DNA from: Ktedonosporobacter rubrisoli
Lineage (GTDB): Bacteria > Chloroflexota > Ktedonobacteria > Ktedonobacterales > Ktedonobacteraceae
Assembly: GCF_004208415.1 (NCBI RefSeq)
Contig: NZ_CP035758.1
Span: 5,580,001-5,644,000 of the forward strand
DNA: 64,000 nucleotides
Direction of reading: 5' to 3'
The notes below the pieces were generated by a model that was given only the letters and a program-made list of their open reading frames with translations, was not told the origin of the DNA and searched no databases. The translations under genes and the position numbers were made by a program. Below, in pieces: positions 34,969 through 42,848 of the stretch; the first letter of the stretch is position 1; each line of letters opens with the position of its first letter.

Positions 34969-36186
34969 ATGAAAGAGCAAACAAAAAAGAATCGATCAAT
35001 TCTCATCTCGGGGTCTAGCATCACTGGACCCGCCCTCGCCTACTGGCTGAGCCGCTATGGCTTCCAGCCGACCATTGTGGAGATTGCGCCAACGCTACGT
35101 ACAGGAGGATACAAGGTCGATATTCGCGGCAGAGCCATCGATGTGGCTGAACGCATGGGCATCCTTCCTGCTATCTGGCAAGCCAGCTGCAATATGCGCG
35201 AAGGAACCATCGTTGACAGCCAGAATCAGCCGATTGCTACTCTGCCTGCTAATCTACTCAACTATCGTGAGGGACGCGACGACGAGATTGTACGCGGGGA
35301 GCTCTCGCGTATTCTTTATGCGCAAACGCACAACGATGTTGAGTATCTCTTTGGCGATTCGATCACCTCTCTTGTGCAAAACGAGGACTGTGTTAAGGTA
35401 ACCTTCAAACATGCAGCTCCCCGCACCTTCGACCTGGTGGTCGGCGCCGATGGGCTGCACTCAAACGTGCGAATGCTCGCTTTTGGAGATGAGGCAAAGT
35501 TCATCAACTACCTGGGAGCTTATGTCTCGATCTTCACCACTCCCAACTTTTTTCATCTCGACCATCAGGAGTTGTACTACTACACGCCGGGAAAGGTTGT
35601 TGGCATATATGCTGGTGATGGCGCTGATGCCAAAAGCTTCTTCTACTTCGCTTCGCCACAGCTCAGCTACGATTATCACGACAGCGAGCAACAGAAAAAG
35701 ATCCTGTACGAGCGCTTCAGGGGCGATGGCGGGCCGACAGCACAATTGCTCTCAGCTCTTGGGGATACGCCTGACTTCTACTTCGATTCGTTGAGCCAGA
35801 TACATCTTCAACACTTGTCAACAGGACGGGTTGTCCTTGTTGGCGATGCTGCTTACTGTGCGTCCCCTGGTTCCGGTCAGGGCACAAGTTTGGCGCTGGT
35901 GGGAGCCTACGTGCTCGCGGGAGAACTTGCCGCCGCCGCTGGTGATTATCGGCTGGCCTTCGCGCGCTATGAAAACGAAATGCACAGCTATGTCGAGGCG
36001 AATCAGAAATTAGGTATTCAGGGTGCCAAAGATTCCTTCCCACATACACAACTTGAGATCTTGCTGCGCAACCAGATCACCCGGATACTGCCGCATCTGC
36101 CCGGAAAGGGATTTGTGGCCGCGAAGCTTTCCAGAACTACCCAGGTCGCGGCAAATGCAATCAGCCTTAAGGACTACGAAAATTGA
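34969..36186 (+). CDS. FAD-dependent monooxygenase
   Basis: 405 residues of the PHBH/UbiH-like class A flavin monooxygenase fold. The nucleotide-binding start is ILISGSSITGPALAYWLSRYG (about residues 11-31; Gly-rich loop in a GxSxxG form), the DG motif is VVGADGLHSNVR, and the GD motif is VVLVGDAAYCASPGSGQGTSLAL. The family includes hydroxylases of aromatics and antibiotics such as Tet(X). The substrate is unknown. Adjacent TetR regulator with a strong operator suggests induction by a xenobiotic or a secondary metabolite. Confidence 0.88.
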   Translation: MKEQTKKNRSILISGSSITGPALAYWLSRYGFQPTIVEIAPTLRTGGYKVDIRGRAIDVAERMGILPAIWQASCNMREGTIVDSQNQPIATLPANLLNYREGRDDEIVRGELSRILYAQTHNDVEYLFGDSITSLVQNEDCVKVTFKHAAPRTFDLVVGADGLHSNVRMLAFGDEAKFINYLGAYVSIFTTPNFFHLDHQELYYYTPGKVVGIYAGDGADAKSFFYFASPQLSYDYHDSEQQKKILYERFRGDGGPTAQLLSALGDTPDFYFDSLSQIHLQHLSTGRVVLVGDAAYCASPGSGQGTSLALVGAYVLAGELAAAAGDYRLAFARYENEMHSYVEANQKLGIQGAKDSFPHTQLEILLRNQITRILPHLPGKGFVAAKLSRTTQVAANAISLKDYEN

Positions 36187-36349
36187 GAGCCATTTCAGCT
36201 ATTCTAAAAGTGGTTTAGCTGGTTTCTGTGTGATCTCCTGCACTCGCTATTGATATTCAAGTAAACCTCTGCACGATTCTGCTCTCGCACGCGAAAAGAT
36301 AGCAAGATTCGAGAAGTTTTTTCTTAGCATGAGGCGTATCCTCAAATCA

Positions 36350-36364
36350 CTTGCAAATTGCAAG
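36350..36364. promoter_or_regulatory. CTTGCAAATTGCAAG palindrome
   Basis: Perfect 7-1-7 inverted repeat 62 bp upstream of the PPOX-fold gene. A one-mismatch version is upstream of the DHFR/RibD-like gene at 29724, so both may answer to one regulator. Confidence 0.55.
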
Positions 36365-36425
36365 CAAACAGAAGGAAACCCATCAGAAGAAAAATGGGAA
36401 TGCTACCCAAGCATGGAAGGAGACC

Positions 36426-36929
36426 ATGATGCCAAGTAAACAAGGAGATGTTAGCTTGCTTTTAGAGCCGGTTGCCCAGCAATTGTTACAGATAAAGGGT
36501 CCGGCCCATCTTGCCTACAACTGGCGCGACGGCACGCCCCGCGTCATCCCCATGGGGTTTCATTGGAACGGACAGGAAATCGTGATGGCAAGCGAGGCAC
36601 ATTCTCCCAAAACGAAGGTGCTCACCACCGGCGCAAAGGTGGCAGTGAGCATCGGCCAGGACTTTGCGGCCTCCAAGCTTCTCCTCATTCGTGGGACGGT
36701 CCGTGCCGACACTGTTGACGGCATCGCACCAGAGTATACAACCCTGATCCACCGTATGATGAGCCAGGAAGACGCAGAGGCTTTGCTCAAGGAAGCGGCT
36801 CGCATCTATCGTCAGATGGCACGCTTCTTCATCCATCCCGACTGGGTTGGACTCCTGGACTTTGAAACGCGCTCGCCCAGTTCGGTTGAGCGTGCGGCTA
36901 AACGAGCTGGCAATCAGCACGAAGACTAA
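36426..36929 (+). CDS. pyridoxamine 5'-phosphate oxidase-fold protein
   Basis: 167 residues from the ATG at 36426 (GGAGACC upstream; a second ATG follows directly). The split-barrel flavin fold is indicated by HLAYNWRDGTPRVIPMGFHWNGQEIVMAS and KVLTTGAKVAVSIG. Binds FMN or F420 in relatives; which one applies here cannot be told. It lies downstream of the FAD monooxygenase by 240 bp, with its own palindrome, so probably separately regulated. Confidence 0.75.
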   Translation: MMPSKQGDVSLLLEPVAQQLLQIKGPAHLAYNWRDGTPRVIPMGFHWNGQEIVMASEAHSPKTKVLTTGAKVAVSIGQDFAASKLLLIRGTVRADTVDGIAPEYTTLIHRMMSQEDAEALLKEAARIYRQMARFFIHPDWVGLLDFETRSPSSVERAAKRAGNQHED

Positions 36930-37233
36930 GCAGGTCGGAGCCGCCAAGAGTGAGCAATCGACAGCACATGAGCAGCTTTTCTCTATAGTTTTCTGCCAAT
37001 CACGCCAAATGCTGAAGTCGATTGCAAGCCCAGAGATGATGGAGACGAGCAGGTTCCCGCGTGATATGCTGGCCGTCTTCACTTCCAAAGACGGTATCTC
37101 GTTTTTCGCTGGTTGAGCAAACATCAATAGCTGAGGTGTTCACTCGTCACGTGTAACGCAATCACTCTTCGTGCTTACTACCAGTAAAGCAAGATAGAAG
37201 AAGAGGTTTTCGCGTGCTGGGTGGAGTGTATTA
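36930..37233 (+). other. intergenic region
   Basis: About 300 bp between the PPOX-fold gene and the operator of the second DHFR/RibD-like gene. No gene or structure seen. Confidence 0.35.
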
Positions 37234-37254
37234 TTGCTTACAACAGGTAAGCAA
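37234..37254. promoter_or_regulatory. TTGCTTAC palindrome before DHFR-like copy 2
   Basis: TTGCTTAC-AACAG-GTAAGCAA, a perfect 8-5-8 inverted repeat 27 bp before the start codon. It is different from the site before copy 1, so the two paralogues may be controlled differently. Confidence 0.5.
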
Positions 37255-37280
37255 GTAGTATTCATAGAAGGAGAACAAAC

Positions 37281-37844
37281 ATGAGAAAGCTTTGGGTGAA
37301 GGCGTGGCTGACCCTGGATGGAGTCTTTGATGTGGAGACGATGGATCACTGGTGGCCTCCAAAGGGTGAGACTGCTGCGGATTATGCGAAGAGGACAGAC
37401 TACATTACTGAAGAGTACTCCAAAGGCGATGCGTATCTGCTGGGACGGACCACCTATGAAATGCTCTGGCCGGCCTGGTCCACCCAAACCGATACAGTTG
37501 GCTCAATCCTCAACAGCATGCAAAAATATGTGGTCTCGACCACGCTTGAAAGCGCTCCCTGGAAGGAATCCACCATCATCAGAGAAAATGTGGTGGAAGA
37601 AATCCGCAAGCTGAAAGAGCAGCCGGGCAAAGATATCATTATCGATGGCAGTGCCGCGCTTGTCCACTCGCTGATGGGAACTGATCTCATCGATGAGTAT
37701 CACCTCTTGATTGTGTCCTACACCATGGGAAGGGGAAGACGCTTCTTCCCAGACGGGATGCCTCCGACGAAACTACAGCTTGTCGAAAGCAAGAGGCTTA
37801 GTTCCGAGACCCTTGCTCTTGTCTACCAGTCGGACAAAGACTAA
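37281..37844 (+). CDS. DHFR/RibD C-terminal-like reductase, copy 2
   Basis: 187 residues, same length as copy 1 at 29724-30287 and about three quarters identical. The cofactor block YLLGRTTYEMLWP, the segment STTLESAPWK and DIIIDGSAALVHSL are unchanged, while surface positions differ (for example AQRIEYIADEY against AKRTDYITEEY). Both remain intact, so both are likely functional. AAGGAGAAC precedes the ATG. Reductase of unknown substrate. Confidence 0.85.
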   Translation: MRKLWVKAWLTLDGVFDVETMDHWWPPKGETAADYAKRTDYITEEYSKGDAYLLGRTTYEMLWPAWSTQTDTVGSILNSMQKYVVSTTLESAPWKESTIIRENVVEEIRKLKEQPGKDIIIDGSAALVHSLMGTDLIDEYHLLIVSYTMGRGRRFFPDGMPPTKLQLVESKRLSSETLALVYQSDKD

Positions 37845-37885
37845 CCACCTGGTTTTAGGGATTACATAGTTGACCACAAATGGCG

Positions 37886-37921
37886 GCCCGATGCCCTGCT
37901 CGTCTCAGCAAGGTATCGGGC
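37886..37921. terminator. hairpin between convergent genes
   Basis: GCCCGATGCC...TGCT pairs with AGCA...GGTATCGGGC with one mismatch and one wobble; 15-bp stem and 6-nt loop between copy 2 and the minus-strand gene at 37985. Confidence 0.6.
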
Positions 37922-37984
37922 AAACTTTCTTACTCACGTTATGCCCATGCAGGCATGAATCTATGCTAAAAGTTCAAACTACAA

Positions 37985-38344
37985 TCACTTTTTCCGGCGA
38001 TAAGTTTTGTGGATGCTAAACTCTTCAGGGATTTCGCAATAGGGAATATCTTGATAGGGAACCCAAAGCGCGGCCTCGCGCAAAACTTCGAAGGCCACGG
38101 TCATCAAGTCTTCGGCGGCATGCACTAGCGAGTGCGCGTTGGGATGCTCGGCGGCGTGCTGGAACCAGGATAGCGCCTGAATGGTCTGGCTCTGCAGTTC
38201 CATCCAGCGCTCCCAGCTTATGGTGTAAAATAGCTTCGGCGGTTCTACGTCCATATCATCGTTTTCAATTCCAGTCATCTCGTCGTCAGTATGCTTGCTA
38301 GCCTCGTCTTTCCAATCCTCATGCAAAACGTCCTTGATAGCCAT
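37985..38344 (-). CDS. hypothetical acidic/helical protein
   Basis: 119 residues from the ATG at 38344, 7 bp after AAAAGGAG. The N-terminal 40 residues are acidic (DEASKHTDDEMTGIENDDMD), the rest is helical with conserved-looking aromatic positions (ISWERWMELQSQTIQALSWFQHAAE, EVLREAALWVPY). No domain recognised. It is divergent from the HTH-ABM fusion, and three tandem hairpins lie in its leader. Confidence 0.6.
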   Translation of the reverse strand: MAIKDVLHEDWKDEASKHTDDEMTGIENDDMDVEPPKLFYTISWERWMELQSQTIQALSWFQHAAEHPNAHSLVHAAEDLMTVAFEVLREAALWVPYQDIPYCEIPEEFSIHKTYRRKK

Positions 38345-38441
38345 GCATATGCTCCTTTTCCAAACTACCCATATTTGACTGTATCGCTTTGTTGACTGTG
38401 ACGATGATCCAGTGCTTTCCAAAAAGGGATTGTTAAGGGGG

Positions 38442-38493
38442 CCGCGACCTAGCGGATTCGCCCTTAACCGAGGGCCTGGGGCGCGAGCCCCAG
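38442..38493. other. three tandem GC-rich hairpins
   Basis: CCGC/GCGG (38442-38455), GCCCT/AGGGC (38460-38475) and CTGGGGC-GCGA-GCCCCAG (38476-38493; a GNRA tetraloop). They follow one another almost without spacer between two divergent genes. In the minus direction they would be in the leader of the gene at 37985-38344. A structured RNA leader or a REP-like element are both possible. Confidence 0.5.
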
Positions 38494-38562
38494 AATTCAG
38501 TGCTACCTCTGAAAACTCATGGATCTTTGCCGATGTGAACAGTATAACATACTTTCCCACCT

Positions 38563-38581
38563 TAATGTAAGGGGAACATTA
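38563..38581. promoter_or_regulatory. TAATGT-N7-ACATTA operator candidate
   Basis: 6-7-6 inverted repeat in the divergent promoter region, 43 bp before the HTH-ABM gene; possibly bound by that protein's HTH. Confidence 0.35.
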
Positions 38582-38624
38582 GACTTCTGTATTATAAGAC
38601 ACGACAACTTTAAACTATTTAATT

Positions 38625-39170
38625 ATGGATGAAGAAGAAGTGGTAATTCCTGATTATCCTGGTCTTGTTTCAGTAGAGCAGGCCGCTAAGCAGATTGGCG
38701 TCCCTTCAAAGCGCGTATACACGTATATTCAGAAAGGGCACTTACGAGCAGTAAGGGTCTCAAATTTCATCCTGATTCCGACAGCAGAGCTAGAAAACTT
38801 TACGCGCAATATCTCCGGACGTCCGCGCAAAAAGTCACCTGGATGGCGCATTCCGCCCGCTGATAATCTGATGCACATTATGATTATCGCTGTAAAGCTC
38901 AAGCCGGGCCAGATGGAGCGCCTGAAAGAGAAGCTGGCAGCGATCAAGCAGGCTGGCAGCTATAATTTTCCGGGCACGATTGCACGCTACATCACAAGCG
39001 ACGACGACAGGCCGGGCCAGATCGAGATAGAGCTGGTCTGGCGAGGCGCGATCATGCCCGATGAGCAGACGCGCGAAAAGGAGCTAGAGGCTTTTCGGCG
39101 CGAGCTGGCCGACGTGCTGGATTGGAGCAGCGCGCACTATAGCAGTCGTACGATCCTTATGCACGCCTGA
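38625..39170 (+). CDS. excisionase-type HTH fused to an ABM-like domain
   Basis: 181 residues. Residues about 12-65 are an HTH_17 (MerR/excisionase-like) unit: LVSVEQAAKQIGVPSKRVYTYIQKGHLRAVRVSNFILIPTAELENF. After a basic linker (SGRPRKKSPGW) the C-terminal about 90 residues (MHIMIIAVKLKPGQMERLKEKLAAI...RYITSDDDRPGQIEIELVW) look like a dimeric alpha/beta-barrel, ABM-type domain. HTH_17 domains normally direct DNA binding, ABM domains bind small quinone-like ligands, so it could be a one-component ligand sensor. No ribosome-binding site is visible, so translation may be leaderless or weak. Confidence 0.65.
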   Translation: MDEEEVVIPDYPGLVSVEQAAKQIGVPSKRVYTYIQKGHLRAVRVSNFILIPTAELENFTRNISGRPRKKSPGWRIPPADNLMHIMIIAVKLKPGQMERLKEKLAAIKQAGSYNFPGTIARYITSDDDRPGQIEIELVWRGAIMPDEQTREKELEAFRRELADVLDWSSAHYSSRTILMHA

Positions 39171-39330
39171 TCCGCTGGTAAATGCGCTGCAGGGCTAGCA
39201 GCTTTCCCCCCTTTCCAATCTGTCTAATAAAGCGAGAATGAGCATATCTGGCTTCGAGCCAGGTGATCGCAAGTTCGGATCTTGCCGGGCGTACAATATC
39301 AGCTCACAGAAAATGAGGTACACGAAGCAC

Positions 39331-39714
39331 ATGGTTAATATTATTGTTCATGAAGATTGCGGCAACGCGCCAAAGAAATTATTTTTAAAAGATTTTCTCG
39401 TCGCCGCTGTCAGAAACGACAGCGATTTTATTACCCGCAACACTACCGACGATATTTGCTGGAACCTGGTAGGCAGCCGGAACATCAGCGGGAAACAGGA
39501 AGTTCTTCCAGAACTTCAACGCTTGAGGAGTGCTGAGGTTACGGAACTAATCATCACGACCATCGTCACGCACGGCTACCACGGCGCAGCCAATGGCTTC
39601 CTGAAGTTCAAAGATGGAAAGACTATAGCTTTCTGTGACGTCTACCAGTTTCGGGCCTCAACTAACAATGCGCCCATAAAAGCTATCACAACATATGCGA
39701 TTGAGTTGCCATAA
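39331..39714 (+). CDS. NTF2-like (SnoaL-type) protein
   Basis: 127 residues from the ATG at 39331 (GAGG 12 bp upstream). The order helix-helix then a curved sheet, with FLVAAVRNDSDFITRNTTDDICWNLVGSRNISGKQEVLPEL, then ELIITTIVTHGYHGAANGFLKFKDGKTIAFCDVYQF, is the nuclear-transport-factor-2-like fold. It may be an isomerase-like or ligand-binding protein. It stands alone between the HTH-ABM gene and a TetR gene. Confidence 0.75.
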   Translation: MVNIIVHEDCGNAPKKLFLKDFLVAAVRNDSDFITRNTTDDICWNLVGSRNISGKQEVLPELQRLRSAEVTELIITTIVTHGYHGAANGFLKFKDGKTIAFCDVYQFRASTNNAPIKAITTYAIELP

Positions 39715-39836
39715 AGGTAGGCAACCAGCCAGCTTTAAGAGTTACCTGAGCGGGAAAGTGCTGCTTGCCCCCTGTTTTTGCTTTGCTGCCAACTTTGGAA
39801 AAACTCAAGCTTGCAATACTATTTCATTTAGCTTAT

Positions 39837-39854
39837 ACTGAGTAAGTACTCAGT
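39837..39854. promoter_or_regulatory. ACTGAGTA-AG-TACTCAGT operator
   Basis: Perfect 8-2-8 palindrome 25 bp before the TetR start, probably its own operator. The downstream repeat at 40465-40490 has related half-sites. Confidence 0.65.
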
Positions 39855-39879
39855 CTTTTATTCTAGTAGGTGAGATCAT

Positions 39880-40452
39880 ATGGCGCGACCCAAAAGTCAA
39901 GATAAGCGAAGGTCCATCCTTGCGGCGGCAATCGAAGTTATTGCCGAGCAGGGTTTGAGCGTTCCTACCTCCAAAATCGCCAGGGTGGCCGGAGTCTCGG
40001 AAGGCTCACTATTCACCTACTTCGAGACTAAAGACACGCTGCTCAATGAACTGTACCTGGAATTGAAGGCCGAAGTGCGCGCGAACATGCTTGTCAACTA
40101 TCCCGCCCAGGCAGATTTAAAGGTTCGTGCTCGTCACCTCTGGGATCAATATGTCAGGTTAGGCATCAGCCATCCCGACAAATACAAAGTCATCACCCAG
40201 CTTAGCGTTTCCCATCACATTTGGGAACAGAGCAAGCGCCGGGGCATGGAAGGATACGAGGCCGTCCATGCAATGATTCAAGAGCTCTTTGCCTATGGGG
40301 CTCTCAAGGATCAGCCATTTGAATTTGGCACGGCCTTACTCTTATCACTCATGAACATGACCATTGAATTCATCGCCCAACATCCCTCGGAGGCAGAGCG
40401 TTTCTGGGATGCTGGCTTTACAGCTTTCTGGAATGCAGTAACGGCTCCCTAA
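39880..40452 (+). CDS. TetR-family transcriptional regulator
   Basis: 190 residues. HTH: ILAAAIEVIAEQGLSVPTSKIARVAGVSEGSLFTYFETKDTLLNELY (about residues 13-59). Helical C-terminal domain without recognised ligand. AGGTGAG precedes the ATG. It lies 106 bp upstream of an SDR gene, and palindromes with GAGT half-sites precede both genes, so it likely represses itself and the SDR. Confidence 0.9.
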   Translation: MARPKSQDKRRSILAAAIEVIAEQGLSVPTSKIARVAGVSEGSLFTYFETKDTLLNELYLELKAEVRANMLVNYPAQADLKVRARHLWDQYVRLGISHPDKYKVITQLSVSHHIWEQSKRRGMEGYEAVHAMIQELFAYGALKDQPFEFGTALLLSLMNMTIEFIAQHPSEAERFWDAGFTAFWNAVTAP

Positions 40453-40464
40453 AAATTTTCTCAT

Positions 40465-40490
40465 TAAATGAGTAATTAGTCACTCATTTA
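40465..40490. promoter_or_regulatory. TAAATGAGT-N8-ACTCATTTA inverted repeat
   Basis: Perfect 9-8-9 inverted repeat between the TetR and SDR genes. The TGAGT/ACTCA half-sites match the TetR operator at 39837-39854. It may be an operator for the SDR, or a terminator for TetR. Confidence 0.5.
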
Positions 40491-40558
40491 ACAGATCAAC
40501 AACCGCCGCACCCTGGCTAGCTATCATCGTCTTCTTGTTTAAGAAAGGAAGCTATCTC

Positions 40559-41482
40559 ATGGCACTCATTATCACGCCGTTTGGGCCTCACTCCACAGCC
40601 GCCGAGGTTTCCCGAGGCATTGACCTGTCCGGCAAGCAGGTCATCGTTACGGGAGCCACATCGGGTATCGGTATAGAAACGGCGCGAGCGCTGGCCAACA
40701 TTGGTGCAGATGTCACGCTGGCTGTGCGGAACACATATAAGGGAGCCAGAGTTGCTTCTAGCATCATGGCCACTACTGCTAACCGAAACATTCACGTTGC
40801 CCAGCTCGATTTAGCCAATCGGGCCTCCATCGCCGCCTTCGTTGCTGCATGGGACAAACCATTGTATGTGTTAGTCAACAATGCCGGGATCTTCGCTCCA
40901 GCTGAGCCGCGTACGCCTGAGGGCTGGGATCAGCAGTTTGTGACCAATTATCTTGGCCATTTTGCTCTGACGCTGGGCCTGCACAGTGCTCTGGAAGCTT
41001 CAGGTACCTCGCGCATTGTAAGCGTCAGTTCGAGCGGGCATCTGTATTCGCCAGTAGACTTCAACGATATCCATTTCATATCCCGTCCATACAATCCCTA
41101 TGACGCCTATAGACAGTCCAAGACTGCCAATGTACTATTCGCCGTTGAGGCCTCGAAGCGTTGGAAAACTTCCGGCATCACGGCGAACGCCATAAATCCC
41201 GGCGCGATCAAAACAAACCTCACAAGTCACATAGACACAACTGGCATCAATCTTGCTGAGTTTTCGTGGAAAACGCCCGAGCAGGGGGCGGCCACGTCGG
41301 TCTTCGTAGCTACATCATCCCTATTGGCGGGAATCGGCGGCCGTTACTTTGAGGACTGCAACGAAGCCGGCCTGCATCAGCCTGGCACCAAAACTGGCGT
41401 CGCAGCCTATGCAATTGATCCCGGGCTGGCCTCGCAGCTCTGGGACATCTCGCTCGACCTACTCAACGACTGGCATCCATAG
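40559..41482 (+). CDS. short-chain dehydrogenase/reductase (SDR)
   Basis: 307 residues from the ATG at 40559 after AAAGGAAG. Rossmann start VIVTGATSGIGIETARAL (about residues 29-46), NNAG motif in VLVNNAGIF, catalytic Ser in SVSSSGH and Tyr/Lys in YRQSKTANV. The family is close to retinol dehydrogenase/WW-domain-oxidoreductase-like SDRs and to the SDR at 16845. Substrate unknown; regulated by the adjacent TetR. Confidence 0.88.
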   Translation: MALIITPFGPHSTAAEVSRGIDLSGKQVIVTGATSGIGIETARALANIGADVTLAVRNTYKGARVASSIMATTANRNIHVAQLDLANRASIAAFVAAWDKPLYVLVNNAGIFAPAEPRTPEGWDQQFVTNYLGHFALTLGLHSALEASGTSRIVSVSSSGHLYSPVDFNDIHFISRPYNPYDAYRQSKTANVLFAVEASKRWKTSGITANAINPGAIKTNLTSHIDTTGINLAEFSWKTPEQGAATSVFVATSSLLAGIGGRYFEDCNEAGLHQPGTKTGVAAYAIDPGLASQLWDISLDLLNDWHP

Positions 41483-41586
41483 CGCCGGTTTAGCAGGCGC
41501 CAGGGAAAGAAGCCAGATCCAGAGCGCCTTTCCCTGGAGATGCCCCTCGCTATCTCTGCATGCCGTACTTTCTCCCCAACCTTCGC

Positions 41587-41780
41587 ACATTTGACCAGCT
41601 TCACCGATTACCCCACGATTACAGATTGTTACCAGACTGTTACCCGGTGTTACCCGCGCGTAACAAAATGCTACCAGACCACGAATATGCATAACTGCGC
41701 AGTAATATTCTGTTACCCCACGATTACAAACTGTTATCATTTCGTTACCCGGTGTTACCCGCGCGTAACAAAATGCTACC
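41587..41780. repeat. GTTAC-rich dispersed repeat, locus A (two tandem units)
   Basis: Two 68-bp units (41608-41675 and 41713-41780) about 88% identical, each packed with GTTAC/GTAAC words at about 10-bp steps. The 60 bp at 41587-41646 match 50537-50596 with three differences. Non-coding; located after the SDR gene. Confidence 0.8.
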
Positions 41781-42114
41781 TCGCCGTAACGCTATCAAGC
41801 CAGAGCTGATTACAAGCTGAAACCTAACAGATAGGGAAAAAGTGCTCTCTTTTCAGCAATCGTTTCCCAAAGGAGGTATAGTTTTCCTTGCACATAAACA
41901 TGCCCCTTCAAGGCGAAGCGGCATTGTCCATTCCAGATGTGGTTTGCCAGCCAGTTTGTCCTCATTGGACAGGATATGGGTCAAAAAGAATCTGGACAAG
42001 ATCTGGGTCAATTTTAGAAAGGTGCCCATCTTTACAAATCTTGCGCATGAAGTCGGCTCCATTACCGATTCTTACGCTTTTCTCGCGTTGGTGAAGACCG
42101 TTCCTTCTCAGGAG
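41781..42114. other. gap with a 27-bp tandem repeat
   Basis: About 330 bp between the repeats and the TetR gene. It holds two 27-bp units starting GGACAGGATATGGGTCAA (41967) and GGACAAGATCTGGGTCAA (41994). The core GGATATGGGTCAAAA recurs inverted at 44200-44214. No gene supported. Confidence 0.5.
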
Positions 42115-42654
42115 TCACGTCGGGCGAGTGAGTTCCTCTAGTCGCCCCACGATACGACGGCGCTCCTCAAGCGTAAAGGTGTTCATGGCGAAGAGGCCAT
42201 TGAGCCAGAACGCATGGGAGGCGAGGCGCACAATCGCTGCGGTGGTAAAATCGAGTTCCTCTTCGGTCCTGCGCTGCCAACTCTCTAAATGGGCGCGCAG
42301 AGGATCAAGGAGGTGCGGATCATAGGCAATGGCTGCCAGCAAGGCGGAAAAAATGACCGTTGCTTCTTCATCCATTTTTAAGCTGCTACGCACATAGGCT
42401 CGTGTAAAGCGACCCTGTGGTTCCGGGTCATTGGCCTCGTCCTCTGCTAACAGGCGCTCAAATTGCTCAAGGAATCGTGCGAGCATCCCTTGAATGAGAG
42501 CTTCTTTGCTGGCAAAATGATAGAGGATTCCTCCTCGACTCATTCCAGCCTCTTTCGCTACCTGCGCAATGGTGAGGCGCTTCACTCCCAACTGCTCGAT
42601 CACGCGTTCCGCTGCCGTGAGGATAGCCCCGCGTGCATTGGTTGTCTCACTCAT
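42115..42654 (-). CDS. TetR-family transcriptional regulator
   Basis: 179 residues. HTH: ILTAAERVIEQLGVKRLTIAQVAKEAGMSRGGILYHFASKEALIQGML (about residues 11-58). The C-terminal domain resembles the tetracyclin-repressor-like C-terminal class common in TetR proteins. Divergent from the ABM-domain gene at 42849, with two palindromic sites between them. Confidence 0.9.
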   Translation of the reverse strand: MSETTNARGAILTAAERVIEQLGVKRLTIAQVAKEAGMSRGGILYHFASKEALIQGMLARFLEQFERLLAEDEANDPEPQGRFTRAYVRSSLKMDEEATVIFSALLAAIAYDPHLLDPLRAHLESWQRRTEEELDFTTAAIVRLASHAFWLNGLFAMNTFTLEERRRIVGRLEELTRPT

Positions 42655-42691
42655 ACTGTTCTCCAGAACATCCTTCGTCCGACACTTGACT

Positions 42692-42741
42692 GTACCGGAT
42701 ATCCGGTACTACAATACAACGACAGACCGGATATTCGGTAC
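42692..42741. promoter_or_regulatory. twin TetR operators
   Basis: A perfect 18-bp palindrome, GTACCGGATATCCGGTAC, at 42692-42709 and a one-mismatch copy, GACCGGATATTCGGTAC, at 42725-42741. Their centres are about 32 bp apart (three turns). They lie in the divergent promoter region of the TetR and ABM genes. Confidence 0.75.
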
Positions 42742-42848
42742 AGTCTATCATGCTTGCACCTGTCGTGCAAGCTGTGAACAGGCGAGCGATGATCAAAGCA
42801 GAAAATCTGCCCGATGGATCGGATATGTTCGCTAGAGGAGGAATACCC

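Noticed and set aside
41587..41780. CRISPR array
   Set aside because: The units are adjacent degenerate repeats without equal-length unique spacers, and there are no cas genes.
41842..42141. 99-codon frame preceded by AAAGGAGG
   Set aside because: Part of its sequence is just the 27-bp tandem repeat; no domain, and it runs into the convergent TetR gene.
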